Below, piece after piece: positions 44,087 through 52,924 of a DNA stretch of 64,000 nucleotides. Each line of letters opens with the position of its first letter. Position 1 is the first letter of the stretch. The translations under genes and the position numbers were made by a program. Source of the DNA: Macrococcoides epidermidis (GTDB taxonomy: Bacteria > Bacillota > Bacilli > Staphylococcales > Staphylococcaceae); NCBI RefSeq assembly GCF_042659445.1, contig NZ_JBHSSR010000010.1. The stretch is one strand, 5' to 3'. The notes under the pieces are model-generated. The model searched no databases. It was not told the DNA's origin and saw nothing but the letters and a program-made list of their open reading frames with translations.

Positions 44087-45801
44087 AATGCTGCTACCTC
44101 ATCTATATTGACATCATAAGGTTGTATCGCTACAAACGGCTGATGTGCTATTAGTTTATTGATTTGTTTACGTTCTTCCTGAATTTTACTATTAAACATA
44201 TCGTGCGTATCTGCTTGTGTAGCGATTGTATTATTTACGACCCACATACGCTGATCGATACCGGCGCGTTCTAAATCTACTTTCAAACGCTCTGCTTCTT
44301 TAATAGGCGTAGGTTCAGCGAGTGTCACAATGACCATTTCAGTTAAATCATTGTTCGTTATACTCGGCAATAATGATGATACTGAACTTGGTAATACATC
44401 TGTATTTCGTTCTATCTCTTTATGATAGCTTTGTGAAGCATCTAGCAGTAATAGTGTATGTCCAGTTGGCGCTGTATCAATTACAACAATATCATGTGAC
44501 TTGTCTGCAATAAAATCACTAAAAGCTCTGAAAAACGCTATTTCTTGAGTACAAGGACTACGTAAGTCTTCTTTAATATAATCAATTTGATCTTGAGAAA
44601 GATGTTCTGCAGCAGCTAATACCTCTGCTTCATAGTCACGTAATGCCTCTACTTCATCAATATATTTCACTGTAATTTGGTCGTTTGATTCAGTATCATA
44701 CCAAATATTTGCCGGGTCAGTAGTTGCCAATAAGACAGACTTATCCTGCCTAGCTAAGCGTTTCGCGATTATTTTAGCAATTGTTGTCTTACCTACACCA
44801 CCTTTACCCATCGTAAAGATGAAACGTTTATTATCCTTGATCATTTTGTTAACGAGTTCATCTATTGAATGCCCTTTATCTAAAACAACACTTTCATGAT
44901 TGTTGATTGAAGTGTCATCAGTGAACATTTGTTTCATCGCCTCAATCCCGAAAATATTAAACTGTTTCATAGGTACATAATAGGTCGGCACTTGAGTTAA
45001 AAAATCTTCAAATTGTTTTAGAACCGTTTGTTCTCTATTCGCTTTTTGACGCGCAAGATTACTCGTTGGGTTTTCGATGACACCATTAATAATAACCATG
45101 TCATTCGTAATATTTAAATCGCGTAGTTCATCCATTGCACGCATTAGTTCCTGGATGCTGTGCTGATCACCACGAGCAACAAACATCATCGTTGTTAAAC
45201 TGGCATCTTTCAATTTATTAACTGCTTCTAAGTATATTTTTTTGTTGTCCGATAAACCAGAAAGTTGACCAAGACACGATGCTTCATGCGTTGATGATTC
45301 AATAAATGAATACCATGCATCAGGCAGTTCGAGCATCCTTAACGTATGACCTGTCGGAGCTGTATCAAAGATAATGTGATCAAATTGTTCTGCATAATCT
45401 CTATTTGCCAGAAAGCCAGTAAACTCATTGAAAGCTGCAACTTCTACAGTACATGAACCACTTAGTTGTTCTTCCATGTTTTTTATCGCAAACTCCGGAA
45501 GAACTCCGATATATGGTTTGATGACAGATTGTTTGTATTTTTCAGCCGCTTCAATAGGTTCGAAGTTCGCTACATATAAATTTTGTAATGATGGCACTTG
45601 AGTTAATTCGCTCGTTAAGTCCATTTCGAATATATCCTGCAAATTACTCGCAGGGTCTGTGCTAACGAGTGCCACTCGCTTGTCTTGCTCACTTAAATGG
45701 ACAGCAAGCGCACTCGAAATTGATGTTTTACCGACACCACCCTTACCCGTAAAGAATAAATATTTTGTTAAAGGTATAGCATCTGGATTAAATTTTTGCA
45801 T
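44083..45801 (-). CDS. arsA: Arsenite-transporting ATPase ArsA
   Basis: A 572-aa ATPase with two homologous halves. P-loops GKGGVGKT occur near residues 19 and 333; each half also has a DTAPTGHTLRML/DTAPTGHTLLLL signal-transduction segment. Metalloid-site cysteines are expected in SCTVEV, ASCLGQ and SPCTQE. It energises ArsB and accepts arsenite from ArsD. It follows arsD by 12 bp. Confidence 0.95.
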   Translation of the reverse strand: MQKFNPDAIPLTKYLFFTGKGGVGKTSISSALAVHLSEQDKRVALVSTDPASNLQDIFEMDLTSELTQVPSLQNLYVANFEPIEAAEKYKQSVIKPYIGVLPEFAIKNMEEQLSGSCTVEVAAFNEFTGFLANRDYAEQFDHIIFDTAPTGHTLRMLELPDAWYSFIESSTHEASCLGQLSGLSDNKKIYLEAVNKLKDASLTTMMFVARGDQHSIQELMRAMDELRDLNITNDMVIINGVIENPTSNLARQKANREQTVLKQFEDFLTQVPTYYVPMKQFNIFGIEAMKQMFTDDTSINNHESVVLDKGHSIDELVNKMIKDNKRFIFTMGKGGVGKTTIAKIIAKRLARQDKSVLLATTDPANIWYDTESNDQITVKYIDEVEALRDYEAEVLAAAEHLSQDQIDYIKEDLRSPCTQEIAFFRAFSDFIADKSHDIVVIDTAPTGHTLLLLDASQSYHKEIERNTDVLPSSVSSLLPSITNNDLTEMVIVTLAEPTPIKEAERLKVDLERAGIDQRMWVVNNTIATQADTHDMFNSKIQEERKQINKLIAHQPFVAIQPYDVNIDEVAAL

Positions 45802-45813
45802 GATACTTCACTC

Positions 45814-46161
45814 CTAACAGCAGTTATCCCCAGGGGCACAACAGTTGTTTTGTAAATCATGAACTACGATAATATCTAATACTTCATCTGTTGTCATATA
45901 ACTACCTGTTTTGACAACTTCGTCGTTAATCATCGTAATCGGCATGATCGCTTCACCTTTATCTTTGATTAATGTCATGATTGCTTCATGTCGCACAAAA
46001 GCATTCGGCGCGCTCGTTAAGTTGTAACGCAATACTTTAATTCCATTTTGTTTCATCTTTTCAATATCACCATTCACTCGAATCAGTTCCTGATCAGGAG
46101 ATGGGCCACATACACCTGAAGAACAACACATCGCTGGTTCAAATAATTTAATTTCTACCAT
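45814..46161 (-). CDS. arsD: Arsenic metallochaperone ArsD
   Basis: A 115-aa protein. Cys12, Cys13 and Cys18 in MCCSSGVCG coincide exactly with the arsenite-binding cysteines of the R773 chaperone; two further vicinal pairs stand at the C-terminus (NNCCAPGDNCC). It hands arsenite to ArsA and weakly regulates the operon. The start at 46161 has GAGGAG upstream inside the arsR end; it begins 2 bp after the arsR stop. Confidence 0.94.
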   Translation of the reverse strand: MVEIKLFEPAMCCSSGVCGPSPDQELIRVNGDIEKMKQNGIKVLRYNLTSAPNAFVRHEAIMTLIKDKGEAIMPITMINDEVVKTGSYMTTDEVLDIIVVHDLQNNCCAPGDNCC

Positions 46162-46163
46162 AA

Positions 46164-46472
46164 TTAACACTCCTCATTTGTTTTGCACACACAATTTTGA
46201 TGTGGTACAAAAATTTGATTTTGTAATTTGACGATTTGCTCGATGACTTCTAAGTTGTTAGCGTACATCACGTTCGTACCCTCTTTCCAACTCGTTACGA
46301 TACCGCTTTGTTTCAACTGTTTCATATGATGCGATAACGTCGGTTGCGAGAATTCAAAATGCTCTAAAATATCACATGCACATAACGGACCACAGCTCAG
46401 TAAATCCACAATTTCCAGACGATTCTTATCCGATAAAACTTTCAACAGCTTAGCCAAATATTCATAATCCAT
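46164..46472 (-). CDS. arsR: Arsenic-responsive repressor ArsR
   Basis: A 102-aa winged-helix ArsR/SmtB repressor. The metalloid site CACDIL in helix alpha-3 has the C-x-C pair; SQPTLSHHMKQLKQSGIV is the recognition helix. Extra cysteines lie in the tail (CVCKTNEEC). It leads the operon and faces two palindromic sites in its own promoter. Arsenite or antimonite should release it. Confidence 0.95.
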   Translation of the reverse strand: MDYEYLAKLLKVLSDKNRLEIVDLLSCGPLCACDILEHFEFSQPTLSHHMKQLKQSGIVTSWKEGTNVMYANNLEVIEQIVKLQNQIFVPHQNCVCKTNEEC

Positions 46473-46486
46473 CGTTTCACCTCTTT

Positions 46487-46547
46487 ATATAGATGATTGT
46501 CTATATTCCACTTATAGTATACATCGAATATAGATGAACGTCTATAT
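46487..46547 (-). promoter_or_regulatory. ars promoter with two palindromic operators
   Basis: Two ATATAGA-N6-TCTATAT sites lie at 46487-46506 and 46528-46547, 41 bp apart. On the minus strand a TAGACG -35 (inside the distal site), 17-bp spacer and TATACT -10 (46516-46521) fall between and within them, so bound ArsR would block the promoter. Confidence 0.8.
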
Positions 46548-46563
46548 TTAAATTAAAAATAAA

Positions 46564-46588
46564 GAAGACTGCATTTTTTACAGTCTTC
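46564..46588 (-). terminator. Terminator of the ABC/two-component operon
   Basis: GAAGACTG and CAGTCTTC form an 8-bp stem with a 9-nt loop; the A-rich sequence below gives a U tract on the minus strand. It overlaps the regulator stop. Confidence 0.75.
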
Positions 46589-47183
46589 AGTCTATAAATC
46601 CCAATTCTTTTGCCATCTTCCATGCAAGTACTCTGTTATCTGCTCCGAGTTTTTCTAAAATAATGCTCGTATAATTACGGACGGTGCCATCACTCAAAAA
46701 TAACTTTTGACTGATTTCTTTACTCGTCAATCCTTCTCCTATTAACTTTAATATCTCCTGCTCCTTATCAGTTAATGGATTTTTAGTGAGCATTAAAGGC
46801 AGTAGTTCTGGACTATACTCTTTTTTCCCTTGCATGACAGAATGAATCGTCTCTGTAAGTTCATCTACTGAGCGTTCTTTTAATACATATGCGTCCACAT
46901 CTAAATTTACAGCACGTCCAAAATAACCAGGACGTTTAAATGTTGTGACTATAATAACTTTTACATCTAACTTGTGTTCTCGAATATATGCAAGCACTTC
47001 TAATCCGCTCTTTTCTGGCATTTCAATATCAAGCAATGCAATATCAAATGAGTCATCAATAGCATTGATTGCTTCTGCGCCGTTCGACACACTTACAATT
47101 TCATCAAACGTACCACTAATCACCAACAGTTTCTTCATTGCTTCACGTAACATACTTTGGTCTTCTGCATGTAGTAATTTCAT
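46587..47183 (-). CDS. NarL/LuxR-family response regulator (DesR-like)
   Basis: A 198-aa regulator: receiver domain with phospho-acceptor Asp52 in LLDIEMPEKSG, conserved Thr in IIVTTFKRPGYF, then a LuxR helix-turn-helix (LTDKEQEILKLIGEGLTSKE, SDGTVRNYTSIILEKL). It resembles the DesR/YvfU group. Its ATG overlaps the kinase stop (ATGA), so the pair is coupled. With the ABC genes it forms a self-contained four-gene operon; it probably binds the ATGAC/GTCAT element upstream. Confidence 0.9.
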   Translation of the reverse strand: MKLLHAEDQSMLREAMKKLLVISGTFDEIVSVSNGAEAINAIDDSFDIALLDIEMPEKSGLEVLAYIREHKLDVKVIIVTTFKRPGYFGRAVNLDVDAYVLKERSVDELTETIHSVMQGKKEYSPELLPLMLTKNPLTDKEQEILKLIGEGLTSKEISQKLFLSDGTVRNYTSIILEKLGADNRVLAWKMAKELGFID

Positions 47184-48250
47184 GACTTCACCTCTACTGT
47201 GACATATACGCCAAGTCCTGGATTTAAGCTTTTCGTTTTCACGATACCATCCATTGCCTGCGCTCGCGCTTCGATACTTTTTAAACTCATACCATTTGAT
47301 AATCCTTTACCATTATCACTCAATGATAAATTTAATATGTTATCAACTTGATCAATAAGAAGTTGAACTTTCGTTGCCTCACTATGTTTGATAACATTAT
47401 TAATCAGTTCTTTAATCAGCATACTAATTTCATGCTGCTGAATTTCATTAACAGACTCGTAATGAACCTTTCTCTCAATTTCAATATTTGCATCATTCAA
47501 TATTTTCTCAACTTGTGTTACTTCATCCTCAATTGTAGTCGATTTAATATCTTCAATGATTGACCTTACTTTATATAATGATTCCTGTGATAGTGAATGA
47601 ATTTCCTGTAACTCCTCTTTCGCCATATCAGGATATTTATCGATCAATTTCACCGCAAGTTCAGATTTGACAGCAAGCGTACTAAATACCTGCCCGAGTG
47701 AGTCATGTAAATCCTGAGAAATACGATTACGTTCAATTTGTGTAGAAAGCAACGCAAGCTTTTCATTCTTAATGTTTAGTTCATATATTTTACGAGAATG
47801 TTCAGCAAAATAATCCATAGAAACGGCCATCATCAATACAAAGAAAAAATGTGGAATGAGTTCCAAGCCATATGCATAGTCCTGCACACAAATTGCAATA
47901 TAGTTGAGCACAAAACTACCAATCGTTATTTTCCCATACAGAGAATTCACTCTTTTTCTAAGTATATATGGGACATAAGATATAGGAAATAAATAGAACA
48001 ATATGTTACCGAAGTTGCAAAAATGAATAAATACTGTAATAGACGTAAGTAAACATCCAATAACAATAGGTATATATTTACTTGTATTGCTATTCATCAT
48101 AAATACTGCCGAAAAAATATACAGTAAAATAAAGAACAATTTGAATACTTTCCAACTCATTTCTTCTGTAGCAAGCATCTCAGTTATAGGAAATATCAGA
48201 AATATTAAAGACGTTCCGTACTGTAATATTTTAATAAATAGCCAGTTCAA
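47180..48250 (-). CDS. Sensor histidine kinase (DesK/YvfT-like)
   Basis: A 356-aa kinase. About five N-terminal membrane helices (to residue 145) with almost no extracytoplasmic loop suggest intramembrane sensing, as in DesK or YvfT. The HisKA_3 motif RISQDLHDSLGQ carries His182; the ATPase domain has LIKELINNVIKHS (N box) and DNGKGLSNG (G box). The start is TTG at 48250, directly after the permease stop; the next in-frame ATG would lose the first helix. Confidence 0.88.
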   Translation of the reverse strand: MNWLFIKILQYGTSLIFLIFPITEMLATEEMSWKVFKLFFILLYIFSAVFMMNSNTSKYIPIVIGCLLTSITVFIHFCNFGNILFYLFPISYVPYILRKRVNSLYGKITIGSFVLNYIAICVQDYAYGLELIPHFFFVLMMAVSMDYFAEHSRKIYELNIKNEKLALLSTQIERNRISQDLHDSLGQVFSTLAVKSELAVKLIDKYPDMAKEELQEIHSLSQESLYKVRSIIEDIKSTTIEDEVTQVEKILNDANIEIERKVHYESVNEIQQHEISMLIKELINNVIKHSEATKVQLLIDQVDNILNLSLSDNGKGLSNGMSLKSIEARAQAMDGIVKTKSLNPGLGVYVTVEVKS

Positions 48251-48988
48251 TTAAATCACTTCCGTTCTCCTTCTGATCCATATACTCATCATTATAAATA
48301 TAACAGCATAGAGTAGTAAAATACCAATAGATTCAAATGGATAATGCTTCTCAAACTGTCCGGCAGCAATATTTTTAAAGTTATATGTTGGAGTAAGTTT
48401 TGCAATCGGTTGCAACCACTCTGGAAATGTCATTACCGGGAACCACAGTCCACCCAGCATTGCTAATCCTAAATATAGAATATTACCGAAAGTACTTACT
48501 TTCTGTGCATCTTTAAATTGTGACAACAGAATGCCAAATGTTAAAAATATAAGTCCACCAAATAGCAGTCCAAAGTAACAAACTAACCATTCTATCAGAC
48601 TCATATTAACACCTTTAATAAAATGCCCTACTAAAAATACAATCAGAATCGACAACATATACATCATCAATATTTTTATCACTTTGCATATATAGTAATA
48701 TGAAGGATTGAGCGGTGTACGAAACAGCGCTCTACTCCAGCCTTTCTCTTTATCATTGATCATCTCTAAAGGAAAGGTAATGATCGCAAAGCTCGTCAGA
48801 CTAAATGTCGTCATCGATAACATATAATCACGAACAAAATGTTCTTGAATATTTTTGTCTGGAATTTTCATAACCGAAGAAAACACTAAGAAAAAGATCA
48901 CCGGCAATAATGTAGATAAAATAAATACACTTTTACGTTGACTTAAATCAATCATTTCATATTTTAACATCGCTTTAAACTGTTTCAT
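48251..48988 (-). CDS. ABC-2 type transporter permease
   Basis: A 245-aa membrane protein with six helices of the ABC-2 family, similar to YvfS and other antibiotic- or lipid-linked exporters. FPLEMINDKEKGWSRALFRTPL is a typical cytoplasmic coupling loop. It overlaps the ATPase gene by 14 bp and adjoins the kinase gene. The cargo is unknown; its association with a DesK-like kinase suggests response to membrane or antibiotic stress. Confidence 0.88.
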   Translation of the reverse strand: MKQFKAMLKYEMIDLSQRKSVFILSTLLPVIFFLVFSSVMKIPDKNIQEHFVRDYMLSMTTFSLTSFAIITFPLEMINDKEKGWSRALFRTPLNPSYYYICKVIKILMMYMLSILIVFLVGHFIKGVNMSLIEWLVCYFGLLFGGLIFLTFGILLSQFKDAQKVSTFGNILYLGLAMLGGLWFPVMTFPEWLQPIAKLTPTYNFKNIAAGQFEKHYPFESIGILLLYAVIFIMMSIWIRRRTEVI

Positions 48989-49850
48989 GACGCTCCTCCT
49001 CCACAGCTTTAAATACTCTATCTAATAATGACTCGTTTGTAATCTCAACATGTTCGAAACTAATTTGTTGATCAATCAACACTTTAATCACTTCGTCTAC
49101 TAGAGATGTATGTATCACTATATATTCACCCTCAATTTTTGAGAATGCAATATCAGAAATTTGTTTCGTGACATTCTCATATTTCCTAGGTAATACGAGT
49201 TGTTTCTGAGTAGATTCTTCTCTTAGTGCACGCGGCGTAGAGTCACGTACAATTTCACCTTGGTGCAGAACAACAATACGCTCAGATAAACTTTCAACTT
49301 CTTCTATATAATGTGATGTAAATAGTATCGTTTTACCTTCTGATTTCAACGTTTTGATTAAATCATAAAATCTTCTGCGTGTTGAAGTGTCCATTCCGAC
49401 AGTCGGTTCATCTAAAATAATAAACTCCGGACGTCCGATTAAAGTTAGTGCCACATCTAAAATACGCTTTTGACCACCTGAAATTTTCTCTGCTTCCGTG
49501 TTTAATAATGCATCATCAAATAATGTAATGGCTTTTATCTCTTCTTTGGTCAAAGCATTCGGATAAAGATTCTGAAATAGTTCTATGATCTGATAAACCT
49601 TCATATTCGGTGTAAAGTATGTTTGTTGATATAAAACACTTGTTTTTGTATGATCCAGTATTAAGTGCTGTCCATCAATATCACCTGAAGTTAATTTCTT
49701 ATTACCTAACAAACAATCAATTAACGTTGATTTACCCGCACCATTCGGACCAACTAATGCGATTGTATCGCCTTTATTAATCGTTAGATTGATATGCTTT
49801 AAAATATGTTTCTTATCGATATCTTTACTTAGGTTGTGAATCGTAATCAT
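48975..49850 (-). CDS. ABC transporter ATP-binding protein
   Basis: A 291-aa ATPase: Walker A GPNGAGKST (about 34-42), Q-loop, signature ISGGQKRILDVALTLI, Walker B FIILDEPTVGMD and switch His in FTSHYIEE. A C-terminal extension of about 80 residues resembles DrrA/CcmA-type export ATPases (YvfR). First gene of the ABC-permease-kinase-regulator operon; GGGAG precedes the ATG. Confidence 0.92.
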   Translation of the reverse strand: MITIHNLSKDIDKKHILKHINLTINKGDTIALVGPNGAGKSTLIDCLLGNKKLTSGDIDGQHLILDHTKTSVLYQQTYFTPNMKVYQIIELFQNLYPNALTKEEIKAITLFDDALLNTEAEKISGGQKRILDVALTLIGRPEFIILDEPTVGMDTSTRRRFYDLIKTLKSEGKTILFTSHYIEEVESLSERIVVLHQGEIVRDSTPRALREESTQKQLVLPRKYENVTKQISDIAFSKIEGEYIVIHTSLVDEVIKVLIDQQISFEHVEITNESLLDRVFKAVEEERHETV

Positions 49851-49910
49851 CGTTATCTCCCTCCTTATCTACATTAAACAGGAAAGAGCATTCTATGATA
49901 ATTCACATAC

Positions 49911-49938
49911 GTCATGAAATTGAGATGACATTTGTCAT
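49911..49938. promoter_or_regulatory. Candidate response-regulator site before the ABC operon
   Basis: ATGACATTTGTCAT (49925-49938) is a 5-bp inverted repeat around ATTT, with another GTCAT at 49911-49915. ATGAC/GTCAT elements are typical for DesR/LiaR-type regulators. It is 75-90 bp upstream of the ATPase start, consistent with autoregulation. Confidence 0.55.
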
Positions 49939-49978
49939 ATAGATGATGAAGAGAATGTAAAACGTTGTATTGTTGAGG

Positions 49979-50360
49979 ATTTCTTGACCGATATTTTCGA
50001 TTTATCGGCCATCATTTTGGGATTTGGCCATTTTTCCAGATTTCATGGCCGATATTTTTGATTTATCGGCCATCATTTTGGGATTTGGCCATTTTTCCAG
50101 ATTTCTTGGCCGATATTTTTGATTTATCGGCCATCATTTCGGGATTTGGCCATTTTTCTGGATTTCTTGGCCGATATTTTTGATTTATCGGCCATCATTT
50201 TGGGATTTGGCCATTTTTCTGGATTTCTTGGCCGATATTTTCGATTTATCGGCCATCATTTCGGGATTTGGCCATTTTTCCAGATTTCTTGGCCGATATT
50301 TTTGATTTATCGGCCATCATTTCGGGATTTGGCCATTTTTCTGGATTTCTTGGCCGATAA
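49979..50360. repeat. Six and a half tandem 61-bp repeats with GGCCGATA hairpins
   Basis: GGCCGATA (first copy GACCGATA) begins at 49986, 50047, 50108, 50169, 50230, 50291 and, truncated, at 50352: a strict 61-bp period. Each unit has GGCCGATA, a 9-nt loop (TTTTTGATT) and TATCGGCC, then a linker around CATCATTTTGGGATTTGGCC. Copies differ mainly by C/T changes. The period shifts frame at each copy, so apparent open frames through it (plus-strand 50119-50466) are by-products. It fills the 559-bp gap between the ABC-operon promoter region and the VOC gene. Function unknown. Confidence 0.93.
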
Positions 50361-50370
50361 ATCTTCACAA

Positions 50371-50397
50371 AAAAATACTTCCTCCAAACGGAGAAAG
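50371..50397 (-). terminator. Terminator of the VOC gene
   Basis: On the minus strand CTTTCTCC-GTTT-GGAGGAAG is followed by TATTTTTTT; one wobble pair. Confidence 0.8.
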
Positions 50398-50409
50398 CAT
50401 TCCATATGT

Positions 50410-50847
50410 TTAACAAGCGTTAATCATCCAAGTTACACCGAATGGATCATTAAAGTAACCATATAATTTAGACCATTCTGTTTGACCAAGTGGCATCGCT
50501 TCTTTGCAACCCGCTTCAATCGCTTTATGGTAGAAATCTGTCGCTTGCTTAACATCTTCTTCATCGTTAACATCAAATGTGAAACAAACTGATGTACCTT
50601 CATTGTTCACTTCACGTTGTCCCCAAGAATCACTAATCATAAAACGCTGTCCTAAAATCTCAAATTCAGCATTCATTACAAACTGTTTTGCAACTTCTTC
50701 AGGCATTTTGTACTCTTCAGGCATATCTCTAAACATTTCATCATCGCCCATCGTCTTATTAATAATCTTTGCACCTAAATGCTTCTCGTAAAAACCTAAC
50801 ACTTCTAATGAATTGTGGAAATTGAAATACTGAACCGCTTTAATCAT
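50410..50847 (-). CDS. PhnB-like VOC protein
   Basis: A 145-aa protein of the PhnB/glyoxalase-like VOC superfamily. It begins KAVQYFNFHNSLEVLGFYEKH and ends with the diagnostic YGYFNDPFGVTWMI. Typical metal-binding histidines of true glyoxalases are not evident, and PhnB-like proteins have no agreed reaction. A distant paralogue lies at 61828-62256. It stands alone between the peptidase E gene and the repeat array. Confidence 0.8.
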   Translation of the reverse strand: MIKAVQYFNFHNSLEVLGFYEKHLGAKIINKTMGDDEMFRDMPEEYKMPEEVAKQFVMNAEFEILGQRFMISDSWGQREVNNEGTSVCFTFDVNDEEDVKQATDFYHKAIEAGCKEAMPLGQTEWSKLYGYFNDPFGVTWMINAC

Positions 50848-50929
50848 GTTGTAATCCCCTTTAGTTTTATATTTTGTACAATTTTAATTCACGCTTTTAG
50901 TATAATCGGATATATGATTTAAGTAAAAT

Positions 50930-51532
50930 TTATTCAAAATTATTTCTTTCTATATATAATGAAATTCCATTGATGAATTTAACATCATCTCCATCAAAAA
51001 GTACTGCTTCATTATCACGAATGCAATATGTATTTATTTTAGTTCCTTTAAATACACGCTCATAATATTCATCTTTATAATGACAGGTAATCGCATAGTC
51101 AATTAATCCTAATGGTTTAGTTTCCTTTGCTTCTTCAAAATAAGATACATCTTTACCTAATGATATTCCTCCGGCACTTTGTCCGTAAATCACATTTTCT
51201 TTCTCAAAATTAGTAATTAAATCTACGATATCTGCTGTTCTCATTTCACCAACTAACTTAGATATGGATCCACCGCTAATATATACGGCATCATATTTGT
51301 CCAATATTTCTTCTGTGATTTGATTGAAATCAACGCATAGATCGATGTTGTGAATCCCTACACTTTCAAACATATCTTTAACATACTTATAGCTTTCTTG
51401 ATGAGTCCTGATTGTTTCATCACCTGCATTTGGGAAATACAATACAGAGCCATTATTAATTAAATCAGCAAAATATTGATTAACAATAATATTACTTTCT
51501 TTCGTTCCCCCACCTGATATTAAAACAGTCAT
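50930..51532 (-). CDS. Peptidase E-like protein (S51 family)
   Basis: A 200-aa Rossmann-like protein of the S51 (dipeptidase E/cyanophycinase) family. The nucleophile elbow is YGQSAGGISLG, with Ser in GxSAG; ISGGGTKES opens the protein and YISGGSISKLV precedes the active site. S51 dipeptidases cut Asp-X dipeptides. The start at 51532 has GGAG 8 nt upstream. Monocistronic. Confidence 0.83.
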   Translation of the reverse strand: MTVLISGGGTKESNIIVNQYFADLINNGSVLYFPNAGDETIRTHQESYKYVKDMFESVGIHNIDLCVDFNQITEEILDKYDAVYISGGSISKLVGEMRTADIVDLITNFEKENVIYGQSAGGISLGKDVSYFEEAKETKPLGLIDYAITCHYKDEYYERVFKGTKINTYCIRDNEAVLFDGDDVKFINGISLYIERNNFE

Positions 51533-51689
51533 GGTCATATCTCCTTTTCTAAAATATAATTTATACTTCTGAATTTTTCCATTCAAATCTAACCGTAATC
51601 ATTCCTATCAGTGTATTTTCTCACTTTACTTTAGCTAATTTATAAAATATCGTTTAAGATTAAATTGAATAAACTTTTGGAGGTTACTT

Positions 51690-52148
51690 ATGCTAACTTG
51701 GAAAGAAGAAATGATATTACCTGTGAATATCGAAAAAGTCTGGTCTTTATTTGATTTAGAGAATATACAACGCATTATGCCTCAAGTTGTCGAAATGAAA
51801 GTGTTAGAAAAGAAACCTGGTGTTGTTGGTTCGACGTATGAGCAATCATACAAAGAAGGCAACAAAGTGATGAAGTATATAGTCACTGATCTAGATCATG
51901 AGGATACACCTACTCGTAAGCATAATAAGTCTGGATTTCAGCTTGCCAAGATGTTTGATATTGAAGCTGATTATGTATTGGAAAAGATTTCTGAGAACGA
52001 AACGCGCTTCATTTACAGCGGTTCGAATAAAGGAGTCAACTTTGCTGGAAAAGCGATGCTTAAATTAATGCCAAAAAAACAAAATCAAAAAGTTGTTGAT
52101 GATTTTATGCAGCGCGTAAAAGTAGAAGCAATGAAGGAGAAAAATTAA
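51690..52148 (+). CDS. SRPBCC-fold protein
   Basis: A 152-aa START/SRPBCC-like ligand-binding protein; the N-terminal EEMILPVNIEKVWSLFDLEN and the C-terminal helix VVDDFMQRVKVEAM are typical. The ligand is unknown. GGAGG precedes the start. First of four tightly spaced genes; the next begins on the last base of its stop codon (TAATG). Confidence 0.82.
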   Translation: MLTWKEEMILPVNIEKVWSLFDLENIQRIMPQVVEMKVLEKKPGVVGSTYEQSYKEGNKVMKYIVTDLDHEDTPTRKHNKSGFQLAKMFDIEADYVLEKISENETRFIYSGSNKGVNFAGKAMLKLMPKKQNQKVVDDFMQRVKVEAMKEKN

Positions 52149-52528
52149 TGAGTATATTAGCAGCAATTATTGCCGGAGCATTAGCCTTTATGGTAGGCGC
52201 ACTTTGGTATACCGTATTATTCGGTAAGTTATGGCAACGCGAAGTCGGCATTTCAGATGAACAAATCAAAGCAGCAGGTAGTGGTACACCTCAAATGATT
52301 ACAGGTTTTGTAGTAGAAATTCTTGTATCACTACTCATCTTTTTCATATTGTCGCACACAGATTTAAATATTTTCTGTGCTGGATTTACGATTGCAATTA
52401 TTTCTATCTTTTCAGCTCTTAAAAACTATTTCTTTGAAATGAAATCCTTTAAATTAATCGCAATTAATGAAAGTTACAAACTGATTTGTATTATGATCAT
52501 GACGTTAGCAGCATACTATTTTGGATAA
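52148..52528 (+). CDS. DUF1761-family membrane protein
   Basis: A 126-aa protein with four hydrophobic segments. GALWYTVLFGKLWQREVG in the first helix-loop is the DUF1761 signature. Its ATG overlaps the SRPBCC stop (TAATG), so translation is coupled. The function of the family is unknown. Confidence 0.82.
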   Translation: MSILAAIIAGALAFMVGALWYTVLFGKLWQREVGISDEQIKAAGSGTPQMITGFVVEILVSLLIFFILSHTDLNIFCAGFTIAIISIFSALKNYFFEMKSFKLIAINESYKLICIMIMTLAAYYFG

Positions 52529-52538
52529 GGAGTGAAGA

Positions 52539-52913
52539 TTGATGGAATTAGGCAATTTTTCAGTAAGTTTACCGGTAAAGGATATTCATGCATCACTTAA
52601 GTTTTATCAAACATTAGGATTTGAACAAGTCAGTGGCGACATTACGCAAAACTGGGTTGTGTTAAGTAATGGTGCAGCACGTATCGGATTATTTCAAGGA
52701 ATGTTTGAAGAGTTTATGATGACGTTTAATCCGAAATGGAATGAGAAAGGTCAGGAAATTGCTGGTACAGATGTACGTGAAATCGCAGCTAAATTAGAGG
52801 CAGCAGGTTATGATTTCATCACACCGTTAACAGCTGAGAACGAATCTGGCCCAGGATATTTTATGGTAAAAGATTTAGACGGTAATACATTATTATTTGA
52901 TCAACATGTATAA
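52539..52913 (+). CDS. Glyoxalase/VOC-fold protein
   Basis: A 124-aa VOC protein: FSVSLPVKDIHASLKFYQTL at the start and GPGYFMVKDLDGNTLLFDQH at the end. It is a single VOC unit that probably dimerises. Substrate unknown. It follows the DUF1761 gene by 10 bp with AAGGAGTG upstream. Confidence 0.85.
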   Translation: MMELGNFSVSLPVKDIHASLKFYQTLGFEQVSGDITQNWVVLSNGAARIGLFQGMFEEFMMTFNPKWNEKGQEIAGTDVREIAAKLEAAGYDFITPLTAENESGPGYFMVKDLDGNTLLFDQHV

Positions 52914-52924
52914 GGAGCATTCAT

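Noticed and set aside
50119..50466. 115-codon open frame on the plus strand through the 61-bp repeats
   Set aside because: The 61-bp period rotates the frame at each unit, there is no ribosome binding site, and the frame runs through the VOC terminator into that gene's antisense strand.
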